Assembly: GCA_051870755.1 (NCBI GenBank)
Contig: JBJECE010000021.1
Location: 66,892 to 130,891, forward strand
Source: W0P28-013 sp051870755
Lineage (GTDB): Bacteria > Bacteroidota > Bacteroidia > Bacteroidales > Paludibacteraceae
Direction of reading: 5' to 3'
DNA: 64,000 nt
A program made the translations under genes and the position numbers. The notes under the pieces were generated by a model that ran no database searches, was not told the origin of the DNA, and saw only the letters and a program-made list of their open reading frames with translations. Positions 25,151-34,672 of the stretch are shown in pieces; within the stretch, counting starts at the first letter, position 1, and every line of letters starts with the position of its first letter.

Positions 25151-25960
25151 TTAGTGGTTGTAAGTTTCGGTTACGCCCCTATAGGTAACCGACAAGGTGT
25201 AATAGTTGTCGCTCGACTGTTCGAAGGCCACTTTGACGGGAATTGTATCGCCCTGTAAGTTGTAGGCCTGCAACTGCAACACACCACTGCCCCATTGGCG
25301 AATGGTGTGTTCCAGCGGATAGAGTGTCGAGAAGTGTACGAAACAATCGCTGCCATACGTTGCTTCTGGCAGCCGCAGTCGGCCTTCGCCCAACAAATTG
25401 TACGCACGATTGGCAATAGTGGGTGGCAATTTGGTCATTTCTATCACCACACAGATAGGCAAAAGTGTGTCGGTGCTTTGTGTGATGCGCCAACAATTTG
25501 GTGCGACGCAATCGATGACGTAATGCACATCGCGGTCGGTGAATCCGTAGTCGGCCGCCGCATCGGCAACGGCTGTTTTGGCTCGCACGCACTCCCAATG
25601 CGCGCCATTTTGCGACAAAGCCTTGTTGCATGCAAACGTATATTTTGCCCGATTGTCGATGCGCAACTCCCACACATCGGCGTTTTGCCTGATTTTATAT
25701 TGTGTGAGCAGGCTGTCCTCGACGGCAATTTTATGTGCCGCATCGGCTTCGTAGTAGGCGTTGAATCGGAGTGCCATATCCAGCCAATCGTTCATCACGT
25801 TGGTAGTCAGAAATCGGTTCCACTCGTCGTAAATGAGTTTGCCGCGTTGTGTCAGTTTGCCGCGCGGCTCTTCGGGTTCGGTTTCGCACGCCACCGCCAC
25901 AAGCAGCAGCAACAGCCCTACCAACCAAGTGCCGAATTTTATATTAAAACGAAGATTCAT
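25151..25960 (-). CDS. Lipoprotein of unknown function
   Basis: A 269-residue protein with a lipoprotein signal (MNLRFNIKFGTWLVGLLLLL followed by VAVAC; Cys about residue 25). The mature part is acidic at its start (ETEPEEPRG) and then mixed alpha/beta with no motif I recognise. It lies between a probable outer-membrane protein gene and nadD in the same direction with small gaps. An envelope role alongside the barrel-like neighbour is possible but not shown. Confidence 0.7.
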   Translation of the reverse strand: MNLRFNIKFGTWLVGLLLLLVAVACETEPEEPRGKLTQRGKLIYDEWNRFLTTNVMNDWLDMALRFNAYYEADAAHKIAVEDSLLTQYKIRQNADVWELRIDNRAKYTFACNKALSQNGAHWECVRAKTAVADAAADYGFTDRDVHYVIDCVAPNCWRITQSTDTLLPICVVIEMTKLPPTIANRAYNLLGEGRLRLPEATYGSDCFVHFSTLYPLEHTIRQWGSGVLQLQAYNLQGDTIPVKVAFEQSSDNYYTLSVTYRGVTETYNH

Positions 25961-25984
25961 AGCATGTTATCTTATCGTTAATAA

Positions 25985-26653
25985 TTAGAATCGATAACCA
26001 ATGCCGCCATAAAAATAGCCGCGTATGCCGGCGCCCAATTCGGCAAAAGCATATACTTTGTAGCCGACGGCAAAACCCAACGCCGTGGCCTGAAACACAA
26101 ATTTGCCATCGGTATGACGTTCGGCAAGGCCGTCATCGTATGGTTTGCGCTCGTACACAGCCACAGCGCCACCTATCGCTGCCGCCGAATAGAGCGTAAT
26201 GTATTTGCGATTGATGTACGACACGCGAATAGTCGGCATTATCGCCACAAAATGTTCGCGCGTTTTGTAGGCCAAGCGGTCGGTTATGCGGTCGAAAGCC
26301 GGCGTGTAGAATCCGGCATAAGTGAGTGTGGCGCCAAACCAGAGCCATTTTTTGGTACGGCACGTGTAGTTGAAGGTGATAGCGCCCGAAGCCATTTCGG
26401 CGCCGTGGTACACATCTTGCGTAAACAAGTCGGTGTGTGGTGTATGTGGCGTGGCAAAGGCGCCATTGTTGCGATAGAGCGTATTCATCAGCAAGATGTC
26501 GCCCACGCCAATTTGCACTTCGTGCTCGGTGCGGAACGGCGTTTCGCCGGGCGCAGTCAGCAACACCATGCGCGCCGAATCTTTGTCGATAGTCTGCGCC
26601 CACAGCGACCATGCCATCAGGCACGAAACCAATGTGAGAATCACTTTTTTCAT
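25985..26653 (-). CDS. Probable outer-membrane beta-barrel protein
   Basis: A 222-residue exported protein; ATG at 26653 starts a signal peptide ending SLWAQ. The mature part has alternating aromatic and small residues in segments such as WLWFGATLTYAGFYTP and YKVYAFAELGAGIRGYFYG, and ends in a C-terminal aromatic (GGIGYRF), as outer-membrane barrels do. The family is not identified. The -7 box at 26668-26675 places the start of transcription only about 8-10 bases before the ATG. Confidence 0.7.
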   Translation of the reverse strand: MKKVILTLVSCLMAWSLWAQTIDKDSARMVLLTAPGETPFRTEHEVQIGVGDILLMNTLYRNNGAFATPHTPHTDLFTQDVYHGAEMASGAITFNYTCRTKKWLWFGATLTYAGFYTPAFDRITDRLAYKTREHFVAIMPTIRVSYINRKYITLYSAAAIGGAVAVYERKPYDDGLAERHTDGKFVFQATALGFAVGYKVYAFAELGAGIRGYFYGGIGYRF

Positions 26654-26667
26654 AAGTTGCTCGGTTG

Positions 26668-26675
26668 CAAAGATA
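26668..26675 (-). promoter_or_regulatory. -7 promoter box, minus strand, with very short leader
   Basis: TATCTTTG on the minus strand, 14 bases from the ATG at 26653. It drives the barrel protein, lipoprotein, nadD, tex set. Confidence 0.6.
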
Positions 26676-26722
26676 CTAAAAAAATGGTTACACACGCTAT
26701 TTTGCCACTATTTTTGATACAT

Positions 26723-26754
26723 TTTGCAAGGATCAGAGATTTTTTGTATCTTTG
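26723..26754 (+). promoter_or_regulatory. Promoter of the lptF operon
   Basis: TTTG at 26723-26726, 20-base spacer, TATCTTTG at 26747-26754; ATG at 26775. Confidence 0.75.
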
Positions 26755-26774
26755 CAGTTTGGAATTGAGTCAGC

Positions 26775-28301
26775 ATGAAACATTCTTTGCGCATAAAACA
26801 TATCGATTGGTATCTGTTTACAACGTTTATGCAGTTGTTTTGCGCCACGTTTTTCATTTGCCTATTTATCGTTGTCATGCAGTTTTTATGGTTGCACCTC
26901 AACGAGTTTGTGGGCAAAGGTTTGCCGATGGATGTGATGGTGGAGTTTTTCTTCTATTCGTCGCTGACTTCGGTGCCGTTGGCGCTGCCGTTGGCCATTT
27001 TGTTGGCATCGCTGATGACGTTTGGCAATTTGGGCGAGAGCCTGGAACTGCTGGCCATGAAGTCGGCCGGCATTTCGCTGTTTCGCATCATGCGTTCGCT
27101 CACCATTTTCATCGCCATGGTGTGCATCGGTGCATTTTTCTTTTCGAACAACGTCATTCCATACGCCCAGAAAAAGATGTGGACACTGATGTTTTCCATC
27201 CGGCAAAAGTCGCCCGAACTCGAAATTCCGGTCGGCGAATTTTATTCGGGCATCAATGGTTTGAATATCTATGTGCGCGACCGCGACAATCGCACCGGTC
27301 TGCTGAAAAATCTGATGATTTACGATTTCACCAACGGATTCGACAACGCTTCGGTAACGACGGCCGATTCGGCATACGTCAAACTGACTGCCGACAAACT
27401 GAATCTGAAACTGACGCTATACAACGGCGAGGCTTTCGAGAATCTGAACAAGCAGCAAGTCGGCGGAGGCAACATTCCATACCGCCGAGAAACTTTTACC
27501 GAGAAAGAGTTGCTGATCGATTTCGACGCCAATTTCAATCGCATGGACGAATCGCTGATGAGCAATCAACACATCAGCAAAGACATTGTGCGGCTGACAC
27601 ACGACATCGATTCGGTGAATCAAGTGCGCGATTCGCTGCGCGTCGGTTTTTCGCACGAACTGACCACCGGCAAATATTTTTCGCAAAGTTATTCGGAACG
27701 CGAACTTGCCAAATTAGCCGAGCAACCCCCACAACCGCCCATGATTATCGATGCCGATTCGCTCTTTATGTCGCTGTCGCAGGAAAAGATGGCAGCCGTT
27801 GCTCGTCAGGCAGTTACGCGCGCGCAGTCGGTCATGAACGACGTCGAATACAAACGCGCCATTGTGAGCGAAGCCGACGATTTTTTCATACGGCACGATG
27901 TGGAGTGGCACCGCAAATTCACCCTATCGTTTGCGTGTCTGATATTTTTCTTCATCGGTGCGCCGCTCGGTGCCATCGTGCGCAAAGGCGGTTTAGGTAT
28001 GCCGGTTGTGGTGTCGGTCGTATTTTTTGTTATCTATTACATCATCGACACGACGGGACAAAAGATGGCACGCGAAGGTTTGTGGGACGTGTGGCAAGGC
28101 ATGTGGTTGAGTTCAGCTGTATTGCTGCCGATAGGCATATTTCTGACATACAAAGCCGCAACCGACTCAGCGCTGTTCAATGCCGATGCCTACAAATTGT
28201 TTTTCGGGCGCCTCAAACAAACCATGCAACAATGGAAACACCGAATGGTGCAACACACCCTATTTAATAAATTATCCAAACGCACACCCAATGCAATTTG
28301 A
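26775..28301 (+). CDS. lptF: LptF/LptG-family permease (LptF-like)
   Basis: A 508-residue permease with three N-terminal helices, a long periplasmic domain (about 125-390) and three C-terminal helices. YLFTTFMQLFCATFFICLF opens the first helix; LAILLASLMTFGNLGESLEL is the conserved coupling region. The periplasmic jellyroll part is larger than in the partner at 29445. With LptB it would extract lipopolysaccharide from the inner membrane. The stop overlaps the tgt start by 11 bases. Confidence 0.85.
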   Translation: MKHSLRIKHIDWYLFTTFMQLFCATFFICLFIVVMQFLWLHLNEFVGKGLPMDVMVEFFFYSSLTSVPLALPLAILLASLMTFGNLGESLELLAMKSAGISLFRIMRSLTIFIAMVCIGAFFFSNNVIPYAQKKMWTLMFSIRQKSPELEIPVGEFYSGINGLNIYVRDRDNRTGLLKNLMIYDFTNGFDNASVTTADSAYVKLTADKLNLKLTLYNGEAFENLNKQQVGGGNIPYRRETFTEKELLIDFDANFNRMDESLMSNQHISKDIVRLTHDIDSVNQVRDSLRVGFSHELTTGKYFSQSYSERELAKLAEQPPQPPMIIDADSLFMSLSQEKMAAVARQAVTRAQSVMNDVEYKRAIVSEADDFFIRHDVEWHRKFTLSFACLIFFFIGAPLGAIVRKGGLGMPVVVSVVFFVIYYIIDTTGQKMAREGLWDVWQGMWLSSAVLLPIGIFLTYKAATDSALFNADAYKLFFGRLKQTMQQWKHRMVQHTLFNKLSKRTPNAI

Positions 28302-29421
28302 CCTCGAACATACCGACACACAGACAGCCGCTCGCGCCGGCAAAATAACCACCGACCACGGCTGCATCGAAACACCGATTTTTATGCCCGTAGGCACAGT
28401 CGGGTCGGTGAAAGGCGTACACATGCGCGAATTGCGCGACGACATCAAAGCCCAAATCATACTCGGCAACACCTATCACCTCTATTTGCGCCCCGGCCTC
28501 GACATTTTGGAAGCAGCCGGCGGCCTGCACAAATTCAATGGTTGGGATCGCCCGATTCTGACAGACAGCGGCGGTTTTCAGGTGTTTTCGCTCGCCGGCA
28601 CACGCAAAATGAAAGAAGAAGGCGTCGTGTTCAATTCGCACATCGACGGGTCGCGCCACCTGTTTACGCCCGAAAATGTGGTGGACACCCAACGCACCAT
28701 CGGCGCCGACATCATCATGGCATTCGATGAATGCACGCCCGGCACCGCCGACTATCGGTATGCCAAAGAGTCGATGGAGCGCACGCATCGCTGGTTGGAA
28801 CGCGGTTTGAAACATTTTGACGAAACGGCACCGAAATACGGCTATTCGCAAACCTTTTTCCCGATTGTGCAAGGCTGCGTTTATACCGATTTGCGCCGCG
28901 CATCGGCCGAATTTGCCACCGCGCAAAACCGCGAAGGCTACGCCATCGGCGGATTGGCTGTAGGCGAGCCAACCGAGAAAATGTACGAAATGATTGAAAT
29001 CGTAAACGACATTTTGCCGACCGACAAACCGCGCTACTTGATGGGCGTAGGCACGCCGGCCAACATTTTGGAAGGCATCGCACGCGGTGTCGATATGTTC
29101 GACTGCGTGATGCCCACACGCAACGGGCGCAACGGCATGCTGTTCACACGCAACGGCATCATGAACATGAAAAACAAGAAATGGGCAAACGACTTTTCGC
29201 CCATCGATGCCGAAAGCGATTGTTTTGTCGATAGAGTGTACACCAAAGCCTATCTGCGCCATCTGTTCATAGCCGGCGAACTATTGGCGCTGCAAATTTC
29301 ATCGATTCACAACCTTGCATTTTATCTGTGGCTCGTCGGCGAAGCACGTCGCCATATTTTGGCAGGCGATTTTTCCTGTTGGAAAGCCGAAATGGTTGTA
29401 CGCACCATGCAACGATTGTAA
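28291..29421 (+). CDS. tgt: tRNA-guanine (queuine/preQ1) transglycosylase
   Basis: A 376-residue TIM-barrel enzyme; start at 28291 (MQFDLEHTDTQTAARAG). Motifs are LTDSGGFQVFSLA (with the general base Asp), DIIMAFDECTPG, and the catalytic DCVMPTRNGRNG region. It inserts preQ1 at the wobble position of GUN-anticodon tRNAs. The usual C-terminal zinc cluster CxCxxC seems absent: the end reads SSIHNLAFYLWLVGEARRHI without the preceding Cys triplet, an oddity worth checking. It lies between lptF and lptG and overlaps lptF. Confidence 0.9.
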   Translation: MQFDLEHTDTQTAARAGKITTDHGCIETPIFMPVGTVGSVKGVHMRELRDDIKAQIILGNTYHLYLRPGLDILEAAGGLHKFNGWDRPILTDSGGFQVFSLAGTRKMKEEGVVFNSHIDGSRHLFTPENVVDTQRTIGADIIMAFDECTPGTADYRYAKESMERTHRWLERGLKHFDETAPKYGYSQTFFPIVQGCVYTDLRRASAEFATAQNREGYAIGGLAVGEPTEKMYEMIEIVNDILPTDKPRYLMGVGTPANILEGIARGVDMFDCVMPTRNGRNGMLFTRNGIMNMKNKKWANDFSPIDAESDCFVDRVYTKAYLRHLFIAGELLALQISSIHNLAFYLWLVGEARRHILAGDFSCWKAEMVVRTMQRL

Positions 29422-29444
29422 TTTATATTTTGCAAGGAAACGCT

Positions 29445-30521
29445 ATGCTGAAACACCTCGATTGGTATATCATCAAAAAATATCTTGGCACATTTGCATT
29501 GTCCATTGTGCTGATTATCACCATTTCCGTAATTTTCGACTTCACGGAGAAAATCGACAATTTTTTGGAAAACAGTGCGCCGGTGAAAGCCATCGTGTTC
29601 GATTATTACATGAACTTCATTCCGTTTTTCGCCAACATGTTCACGCCGCTGTTTGCCTTTATTTCGGTCATTTTTTTCACATCGAAATTGGCCAACAACA
29701 GCGAAATTATCGCCATGTTGGCAGGCGGCATGAGTTTTAGGCGGTTGATGGTGCCGTATATGATTTCGGCCGGCATCATTACCATTTGTTCGTTTTTGCT
29801 GATGAGTTTTGTCATACCGCCGGCCAACAAAATCCGACTCGCATTCGAAGATCAATATGTCAGTAAATTCAAATCGGAAGTGGCGCGCAATGTGCAACTC
29901 GAAATAGAGCCCGGCGTGATAGCCTACTTTGAACGTTACGAAGAGGGACGCGCCGTCGGCCGCCATTTCTCGCTCGAAAAATTTGAAGGAAAACAGTTGG
30001 TGTCGCGCCTCACGGCACAAGAAATTGTGATGGATTCGCTGTATCATTGGCGCGTGAAAGACTATTTAATCCGCGACTTCGATGGACTGTACGAACGCAT
30101 TCAAAAAGGGACGGAACTCGACACCATCATCAACATGGATCCGGCCGATTTTTTCATCACGGCGCAAGAGGCGGCACAAATGTCCACACCCAAACTGCGT
30201 CAATACATCGCCAAACAAAAAGCACGCGGGCTGGGCAACACGCAAGCCTTTTTGGACGAATACTACAAACGCTACTCCACACCGTTGGCAGCCATCATTC
30301 TCACACTCATCGGTGTGTCGTTGTCGTCGCGCAAAGTGCGCGGAGGCATGGGCATAAACATCGGTATTGGATTGGCACTCAGCGCGTTGTACATTTTGTT
30401 TACCACATTTTCAAGCCAGTTGGCCATCGCAGGCAGCGTCCATCCGTTATTGGCCGCGTGGACACCCAATTTACTCTTTCTGGCAGTCGGGCTCTACCTA
30501 TATTCCAAAGCGCCCAAATAG
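29445..30521 (+). CDS. lptG: LptF/LptG-family permease (LptG-like)
   Basis: A 358-residue permease with start at 29445 (MLKHLDWYIIKKYLGTFALS). It has six helices split 3+3 around a periplasmic domain (about 125-250), with the conserved KLANNSEIIAMLAGGMSFRR. C-terminal helices contain TPLAAIILTLIGVSLSSRK. It is the second half of the LPS-extraction permease with the product of the gene at 26775. It begins 24 bases after tgt and ends 22 bases before mfd. Confidence 0.87.
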   Translation: MLKHLDWYIIKKYLGTFALSIVLIITISVIFDFTEKIDNFLENSAPVKAIVFDYYMNFIPFFANMFTPLFAFISVIFFTSKLANNSEIIAMLAGGMSFRRLMVPYMISAGIITICSFLLMSFVIPPANKIRLAFEDQYVSKFKSEVARNVQLEIEPGVIAYFERYEEGRAVGRHFSLEKFEGKQLVSRLTAQEIVMDSLYHWRVKDYLIRDFDGLYERIQKGTELDTIINMDPADFFITAQEAAQMSTPKLRQYIAKQKARGLGNTQAFLDEYYKRYSTPLAAIILTLIGVSLSSRKVRGGMGINIGIGLALSALYILFTTFSSQLAIAGSVHPLLAAWTPNLLFLAVGLYLYSKAPK

Positions 30522-30542
30522 ACCGATGAGAACGAAAACAAC

Positions 30543-33500
30543 ATGTTGCTCGAAGATTTTCTGACACATTACAAAAGTCATCCGCTGATAACAAAAATGG
30601 CGGATTGGACACACACCGCCAACACACGCCTGACCGTGTGCGGGCTTAACGGGTCGTCGAAAGCATTGGCCGTAGCCGCGCTATTCGACCGCCTGCATAT
30701 TCCGCTAATGGTTGTACTCGACGATGCCGAAACAGCCGGCTACTTCTACCACGACCTCACACAACTGTTTGACAAGCAACGCGTTGTATTTTTCCCAACC
30801 GCCTACCGCCACACACATAAACACGGCGCAACCGATGCAGCCAACGAAATTTTGCGTGCCGACACGTTAAATCAACTACAAACGCAAAATTGCTGTATCA
30901 CAATCACTTATCCAGACGCTTTGATGGAGAAAGTGGTATCGGCCGGCGTATTCGACGACCACAAACTGACCATCGCCAAAGGCGCCTGTTTGGACAGCAA
31001 CAAAATTGCCGACACATTGGAACAATTAGGTTTCGAATACGTTGATTTTGTGTACGAGCCGGGGCAATTTTCGATACGCGGCAGCATCATCGACATTTTT
31101 TCGTTTGCCAACGAATTGCCTTTCCGCATCGACCTCTTCGGCGACGAAGTGGAAAGCATTCGCACGTTCGACATCGAAAAACAACTCTCGCTCGAAGAGC
31201 AACAGCAGGTAACCATCGTCCCCGACATGAACACGTTGGGTGGCGAACAAGTACTTTTGTGCGAATTTTTGCACCCAAACACCATCGTCTGCGCCAACGA
31301 CCTGCGTTTTGTACGCCAACGCGCCAACATGGTGTACGACGAGGCGTTGGTCAAAGCCAACGAAACGCACCAAGCCGCTACGCTGCAACATCGTTTTGCC
31401 ACCGGCGACGAATTGGCGGCGGAGTTCGACAACTTCCGCACCATCGAATTTGGCAAAGCGCACGCCACCGGCAACGACTGCATCGCCTTCAACACAGCAC
31501 CGCAACCGCTGTTCCACAAAAATTTCGATTTGGTAACCGAACAATTTGCCAAATATTTGGCCGATGATTACACCATTTACATTGCCAGCGACAGCAAAAA
31601 ACAGACCGACCGCATCGCCTCCATTTTCGATGAGCGCGGCGACAACTTGCCGTTCACGCCCATTCTGAAAACGTTGCACGAAGGATTTATCGACCACGAC
31701 ATGCGCCTATGCTGCCTGACCGACCACCAAATTTTCGATCGTTTTCACAAATTCACGCTGCGCAGCGATGTAGCGCGTTCGGGCAAAGTGGCCATGACGC
31801 TGAAAGAACTCAATCAGTTCAAAGTGGGCGACTATGTCGTACACATCGACCACGGCATCGGACGTTTCGGCGGCCTGCAAACCACCAACATCAACGGCCG
31901 GCCGCAAGAGGTTATCAAACTGATTTTCAAGGACAACGATGTCATTTTTGTCAGCATTCACGCGCTGCATCGCATTTCAAAATACAAGAGCAAAGAAGGC
32001 GAAGAGCCGCGCATCAACAAATTGGGCACCGGCGCATGGGAACGCCTGAAAGAACGCACCAAAAGCAAAGTCAAAGACATTGCGCGCGACCTCATCAAAC
32101 TATACTCGCAACGCATGGCGCAACAGGGTTTTGCCTATTCGCCGGATGGTTATCTGCAACAGGAATTGGAGGCATCGTTTCTCTACGAGGACACGCCCGA
32201 CCAACTGAAAGCCACCAACGACATCAAGCACGATATGGAATCGACGCGCCCGATGGATCGCCTCGTATGCGGCGATGTCGGGTTCGGCAAAACCGAAGTG
32301 GCCATCAGGGCGGCATTCAAAGCCGTAACCGACGGCAAACAAGTGGCCGTGCTGGTGCCGACCACCGTTTTGGCACTACAACACTACAAAACCTTCAGCG
32401 AACGTCTGCGCAATTTTCCTTGCACCATCGACTATTTGAGTCGGGCAAAATCGCCAAAACAGGTCAAAGAAATTCTGCAAAAATTGGCGGCCGGCGACAT
32501 CGACATATTGGTCGGAACGCACAAAATAGTCGGTAAAGATGTAATATTCAAGGATTTAGGACTACTCATCATCGACGAAGAACAAAAATTCGGCGTCGGC
32601 ACCAAGGAGAAACTCAAACAACTGAAAGTGAACGTCGATACGCTCACGCTGACGGCAACGCCCATCCCGCGCACGCTGCAATTTTCGCTCATGGGCGCAC
32701 GCGACCTCTCCGTCATCAACACGCCGCCGCCCAACCGCTACCCCATTTTCACCGAAGTCATCGAATGGGACGACGACACCATACGCGAAGCCATCGTACG
32801 CGAAATCGACCGCAACGGACAAGTTTTCTTTATCAACAACCGCATACAAAATATTTACTTGCTGGCCGACAAACTACGCAAACTCGTACCCGATGTACGC
32901 GTCGCAGTAGCCCACGGACAAATGCCACCCGAAGAGTTGGAAAACACCATCGTCGATTTCATCAACTACGACTACGATGTGCTGCTGGCCACCACCGTCG
33001 TCGAATCGGGCATCGACATGCCAAACGTGAACACCATCATCGTAAACAAAGCCAACATGTTCGGTCTGAGCGACTTACACCAACTACGCGGACGTGTTGG
33101 ACGAAGCAACCGCAAAGCCTATTGCTACCTGATAGCACCGCCATTGGCCGAAATCACCGACGATGCACGACGCCGACTGCAAGCCATTGAGACCTTTGCC
33201 GAACTCGGCAGCGGATTCAACATCGCCATGCAGGATTTGGACATTCGCGGAGCCGGCAACATGCTCGGCGCCGAACAAAGCGGATTCATCGCCGATCTCG
33301 GTTACGAAACCTATCAAAAAATTCTGAACGAAGCCATGATGGAACTGCGCGACGAAGAGTTCCCCGAACTGCTGAACGACGACACCGCCCGAACACAAAA
33401 TTTTGTCGGCGAATGCCAAATCGAAAGCGACCTCGACGCACATTTCCCTGCCGACTACATCGCCAACGTATCGGAACGCATGACACTCTATCGCGAACTC

Positions 33501-33881
33501 GACAATCTGACCGGCGAAGAGGCCTTGTGCGCTTTCGAAAGTCGGCTCATCGACCGTTTCGGACCTGTACCACAACCCGCCAAAGACCTGATGCTGCTAC
33601 TGCGCATGCGCTGGACAGCCATGAAAATCGGCATCGAAAAATTGGTACTCAAAAACGGACGAATGACCTGCTACCTCGTGGGCAACGCAGCATCGCCGTA
33701 CTATCGCTCCGATGCTTTCAGGCAACTCATCACCTACATTTGCAGCCGACCGCAAAACAGCCGTTTGGGCGAACGCGACGGCAAACGATTCGCCACGTTT
33801 ATGCCCGTCGAATCGGCCGGCGACGCATGGCACATATTCGACACGCTGACAAAAATCCAAATCGCCAACGAAACAATATAA
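30543..33881 (+). CDS. mfd: Transcription-repair coupling factor
   Basis: A 1112-residue protein with the Mfd order. UvrB-like damage domain at the N-terminus; RNA-polymerase interaction domain (about 415-480, KVGDYVVHIDHGIGRFGGL); helicase Walker A (CGDVGFGKTEVAIRAAF, near 577). DEEQ box (IIDEEQKFGVGTKEKL); motif VI area (QLRGRVGRSNRKAYCY); a C-terminal TRCF domain. It displaces stalled RNA polymerase and recruits UvrA. Length is standard. It is in the lptF-tgt-lptG-mfd-sirtuin run. Confidence 0.97.
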   Translation: MLLEDFLTHYKSHPLITKMADWTHTANTRLTVCGLNGSSKALAVAALFDRLHIPLMVVLDDAETAGYFYHDLTQLFDKQRVVFFPTAYRHTHKHGATDAANEILRADTLNQLQTQNCCITITYPDALMEKVVSAGVFDDHKLTIAKGACLDSNKIADTLEQLGFEYVDFVYEPGQFSIRGSIIDIFSFANELPFRIDLFGDEVESIRTFDIEKQLSLEEQQQVTIVPDMNTLGGEQVLLCEFLHPNTIVCANDLRFVRQRANMVYDEALVKANETHQAATLQHRFATGDELAAEFDNFRTIEFGKAHATGNDCIAFNTAPQPLFHKNFDLVTEQFAKYLADDYTIYIASDSKKQTDRIASIFDERGDNLPFTPILKTLHEGFIDHDMRLCCLTDHQIFDRFHKFTLRSDVARSGKVAMTLKELNQFKVGDYVVHIDHGIGRFGGLQTTNINGRPQEVIKLIFKDNDVIFVSIHALHRISKYKSKEGEEPRINKLGTGAWERLKERTKSKVKDIARDLIKLYSQRMAQQGFAYSPDGYLQQELEASFLYEDTPDQLKATNDIKHDMESTRPMDRLVCGDVGFGKTEVAIRAAFKAVTDGKQVAVLVPTTVLALQHYKTFSERLRNFPCTIDYLSRAKSPKQVKEILQKLAAGDIDILVGTHKIVGKDVIFKDLGLLIIDEEQKFGVGTKEKLKQLKVNVDTLTLTATPIPRTLQFSLMGARDLSVINTPPPNRYPIFTEVIEWDDDTIREAIVREIDRNGQVFFINNRIQNIYLLADKLRKLVPDVRVAVAHGQMPPEELENTIVDFINYDYDVLLATTVVESGIDMPNVNTIIVNKANMFGLSDLHQLRGRVGRSNRKAYCYLIAPPLAEITDDARRRLQAIETFAELGSGFNIAMQDLDIRGAGNMLGAEQSGFIADLGYETYQKILNEAMMELRDEEFPELLNDDTARTQNFVGECQIESDLDAHFPADYIANVSERMTLYRELDNLTGEEALCAFESRLIDRFGPVPQPAKDLMLLLRMRWTAMKIGIEKLVLKNGRMTCYLVGNAASPYYRSDAFRQLITYICSRPQNSRLGERDGKRFATFMPVESAGDAWHIFDTLTKIQIANETI

Positions 33882-33893
33882 ACCTCAACCGAT

Positions 33894-34589
33894 ATGAAAC
33901 AAAAAATAGTGGTACTCACCGGCGCCGGCATCTCGGCCGAAAGCGGCTTGAGCACCTTTCGCGACAGCGACGGACTATGGGAAAACTACCGCATCGAAGA
34001 TGTGTGCACGCCCGAAGCACTGATACGCAATCGACCATTGGTCATCGACTTCTACAACCAACGTCGAAAGGCAACATTGGCCGCACAACCCAACGCTGCA
34101 CACCACGCGTTGAAACGTTTGGAACAAAAATTTGAAGTCTGCATCGTTACACAAAACGTGGACGACCTGCACGAACGCGCCGGCAGCAGCAACATCATCC
34201 ACCTGCACGGCGAACTGACTAAACTGCGCAGCGGCAACAACGAATTGGCCACCGTGCCGCTCGAAGGTTGGCAACAACCGCTCGATGCGCGCCACCCCGA
34301 CGGTTCGCTGCTACGACCATTCATCGTGTTTTTCGGCGAAAACGTACCGATGCTCGAACCGGCCATCGAACAAGTGCAGCAAGCCGACATTCTCTTGATT
34401 ATAGGCACCTCGTTGGCTGTATATCCGGCGGCGATGCTTGCTGCATACGCACCGGCCGGCACGCCCATCTACCTCATCGACCCCGGACAGCCCGACACAC
34501 GCAACATCATCAATCCGTTCACCCACATACAGCAACCGGCCACTATCGGCGTGCCACAAGTGGTGCAAACCCTGCTCGACCACGCATAA
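33894..34589 (+). CDS. cobB: Sirtuin-type NAD-dependent protein deacylase lacking the zinc-site cysteines
   Basis: A 231-residue sirtuin, full length for bacterial CobB. It shows TGAGISAESGLSTFRDSDGL, VTQNVDDLHERAG with the NAD-binding Asn-Asp, and the catalytic His in IIHLHGELTK. The segment after the His (about 105-140), normally holding four zinc-binding Cys, contains none; the only Cys residues are in DVCTPE and EVCIVTQ. The fold can apparently tolerate this loss in Bacteroidales relatives. It removes acyl groups from protein lysines using NAD. Confidence 0.9.
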   Translation: MKQKIVVLTGAGISAESGLSTFRDSDGLWENYRIEDVCTPEALIRNRPLVIDFYNQRRKATLAAQPNAAHHALKRLEQKFEVCIVTQNVDDLHERAGSSNIIHLHGELTKLRSGNNELATVPLEGWQQPLDARHPDGSLLRPFIVFFGENVPMLEPAIEQVQQADILLIIGTSLAVYPAAMLAAYAPAGTPIYLIDPGQPDTRNIINPFTHIQQPATIGVPQVVQTLLDHA

Positions 34590-34672
34590 ACCCTACCGAC
34601 ACGATTATCGGCAAGGCCATCACGGCACAGATGGAAAAGCAGAAAAATTCAGACGGTAAAGGCAAACGATCA

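Noticed and set aside
26114..28267. 717-residue open frame on the plus strand
   Set aside because: Out-of-frame shadow over the barrel gene and lptF; very rich in Arg, His and Cys with no domain.
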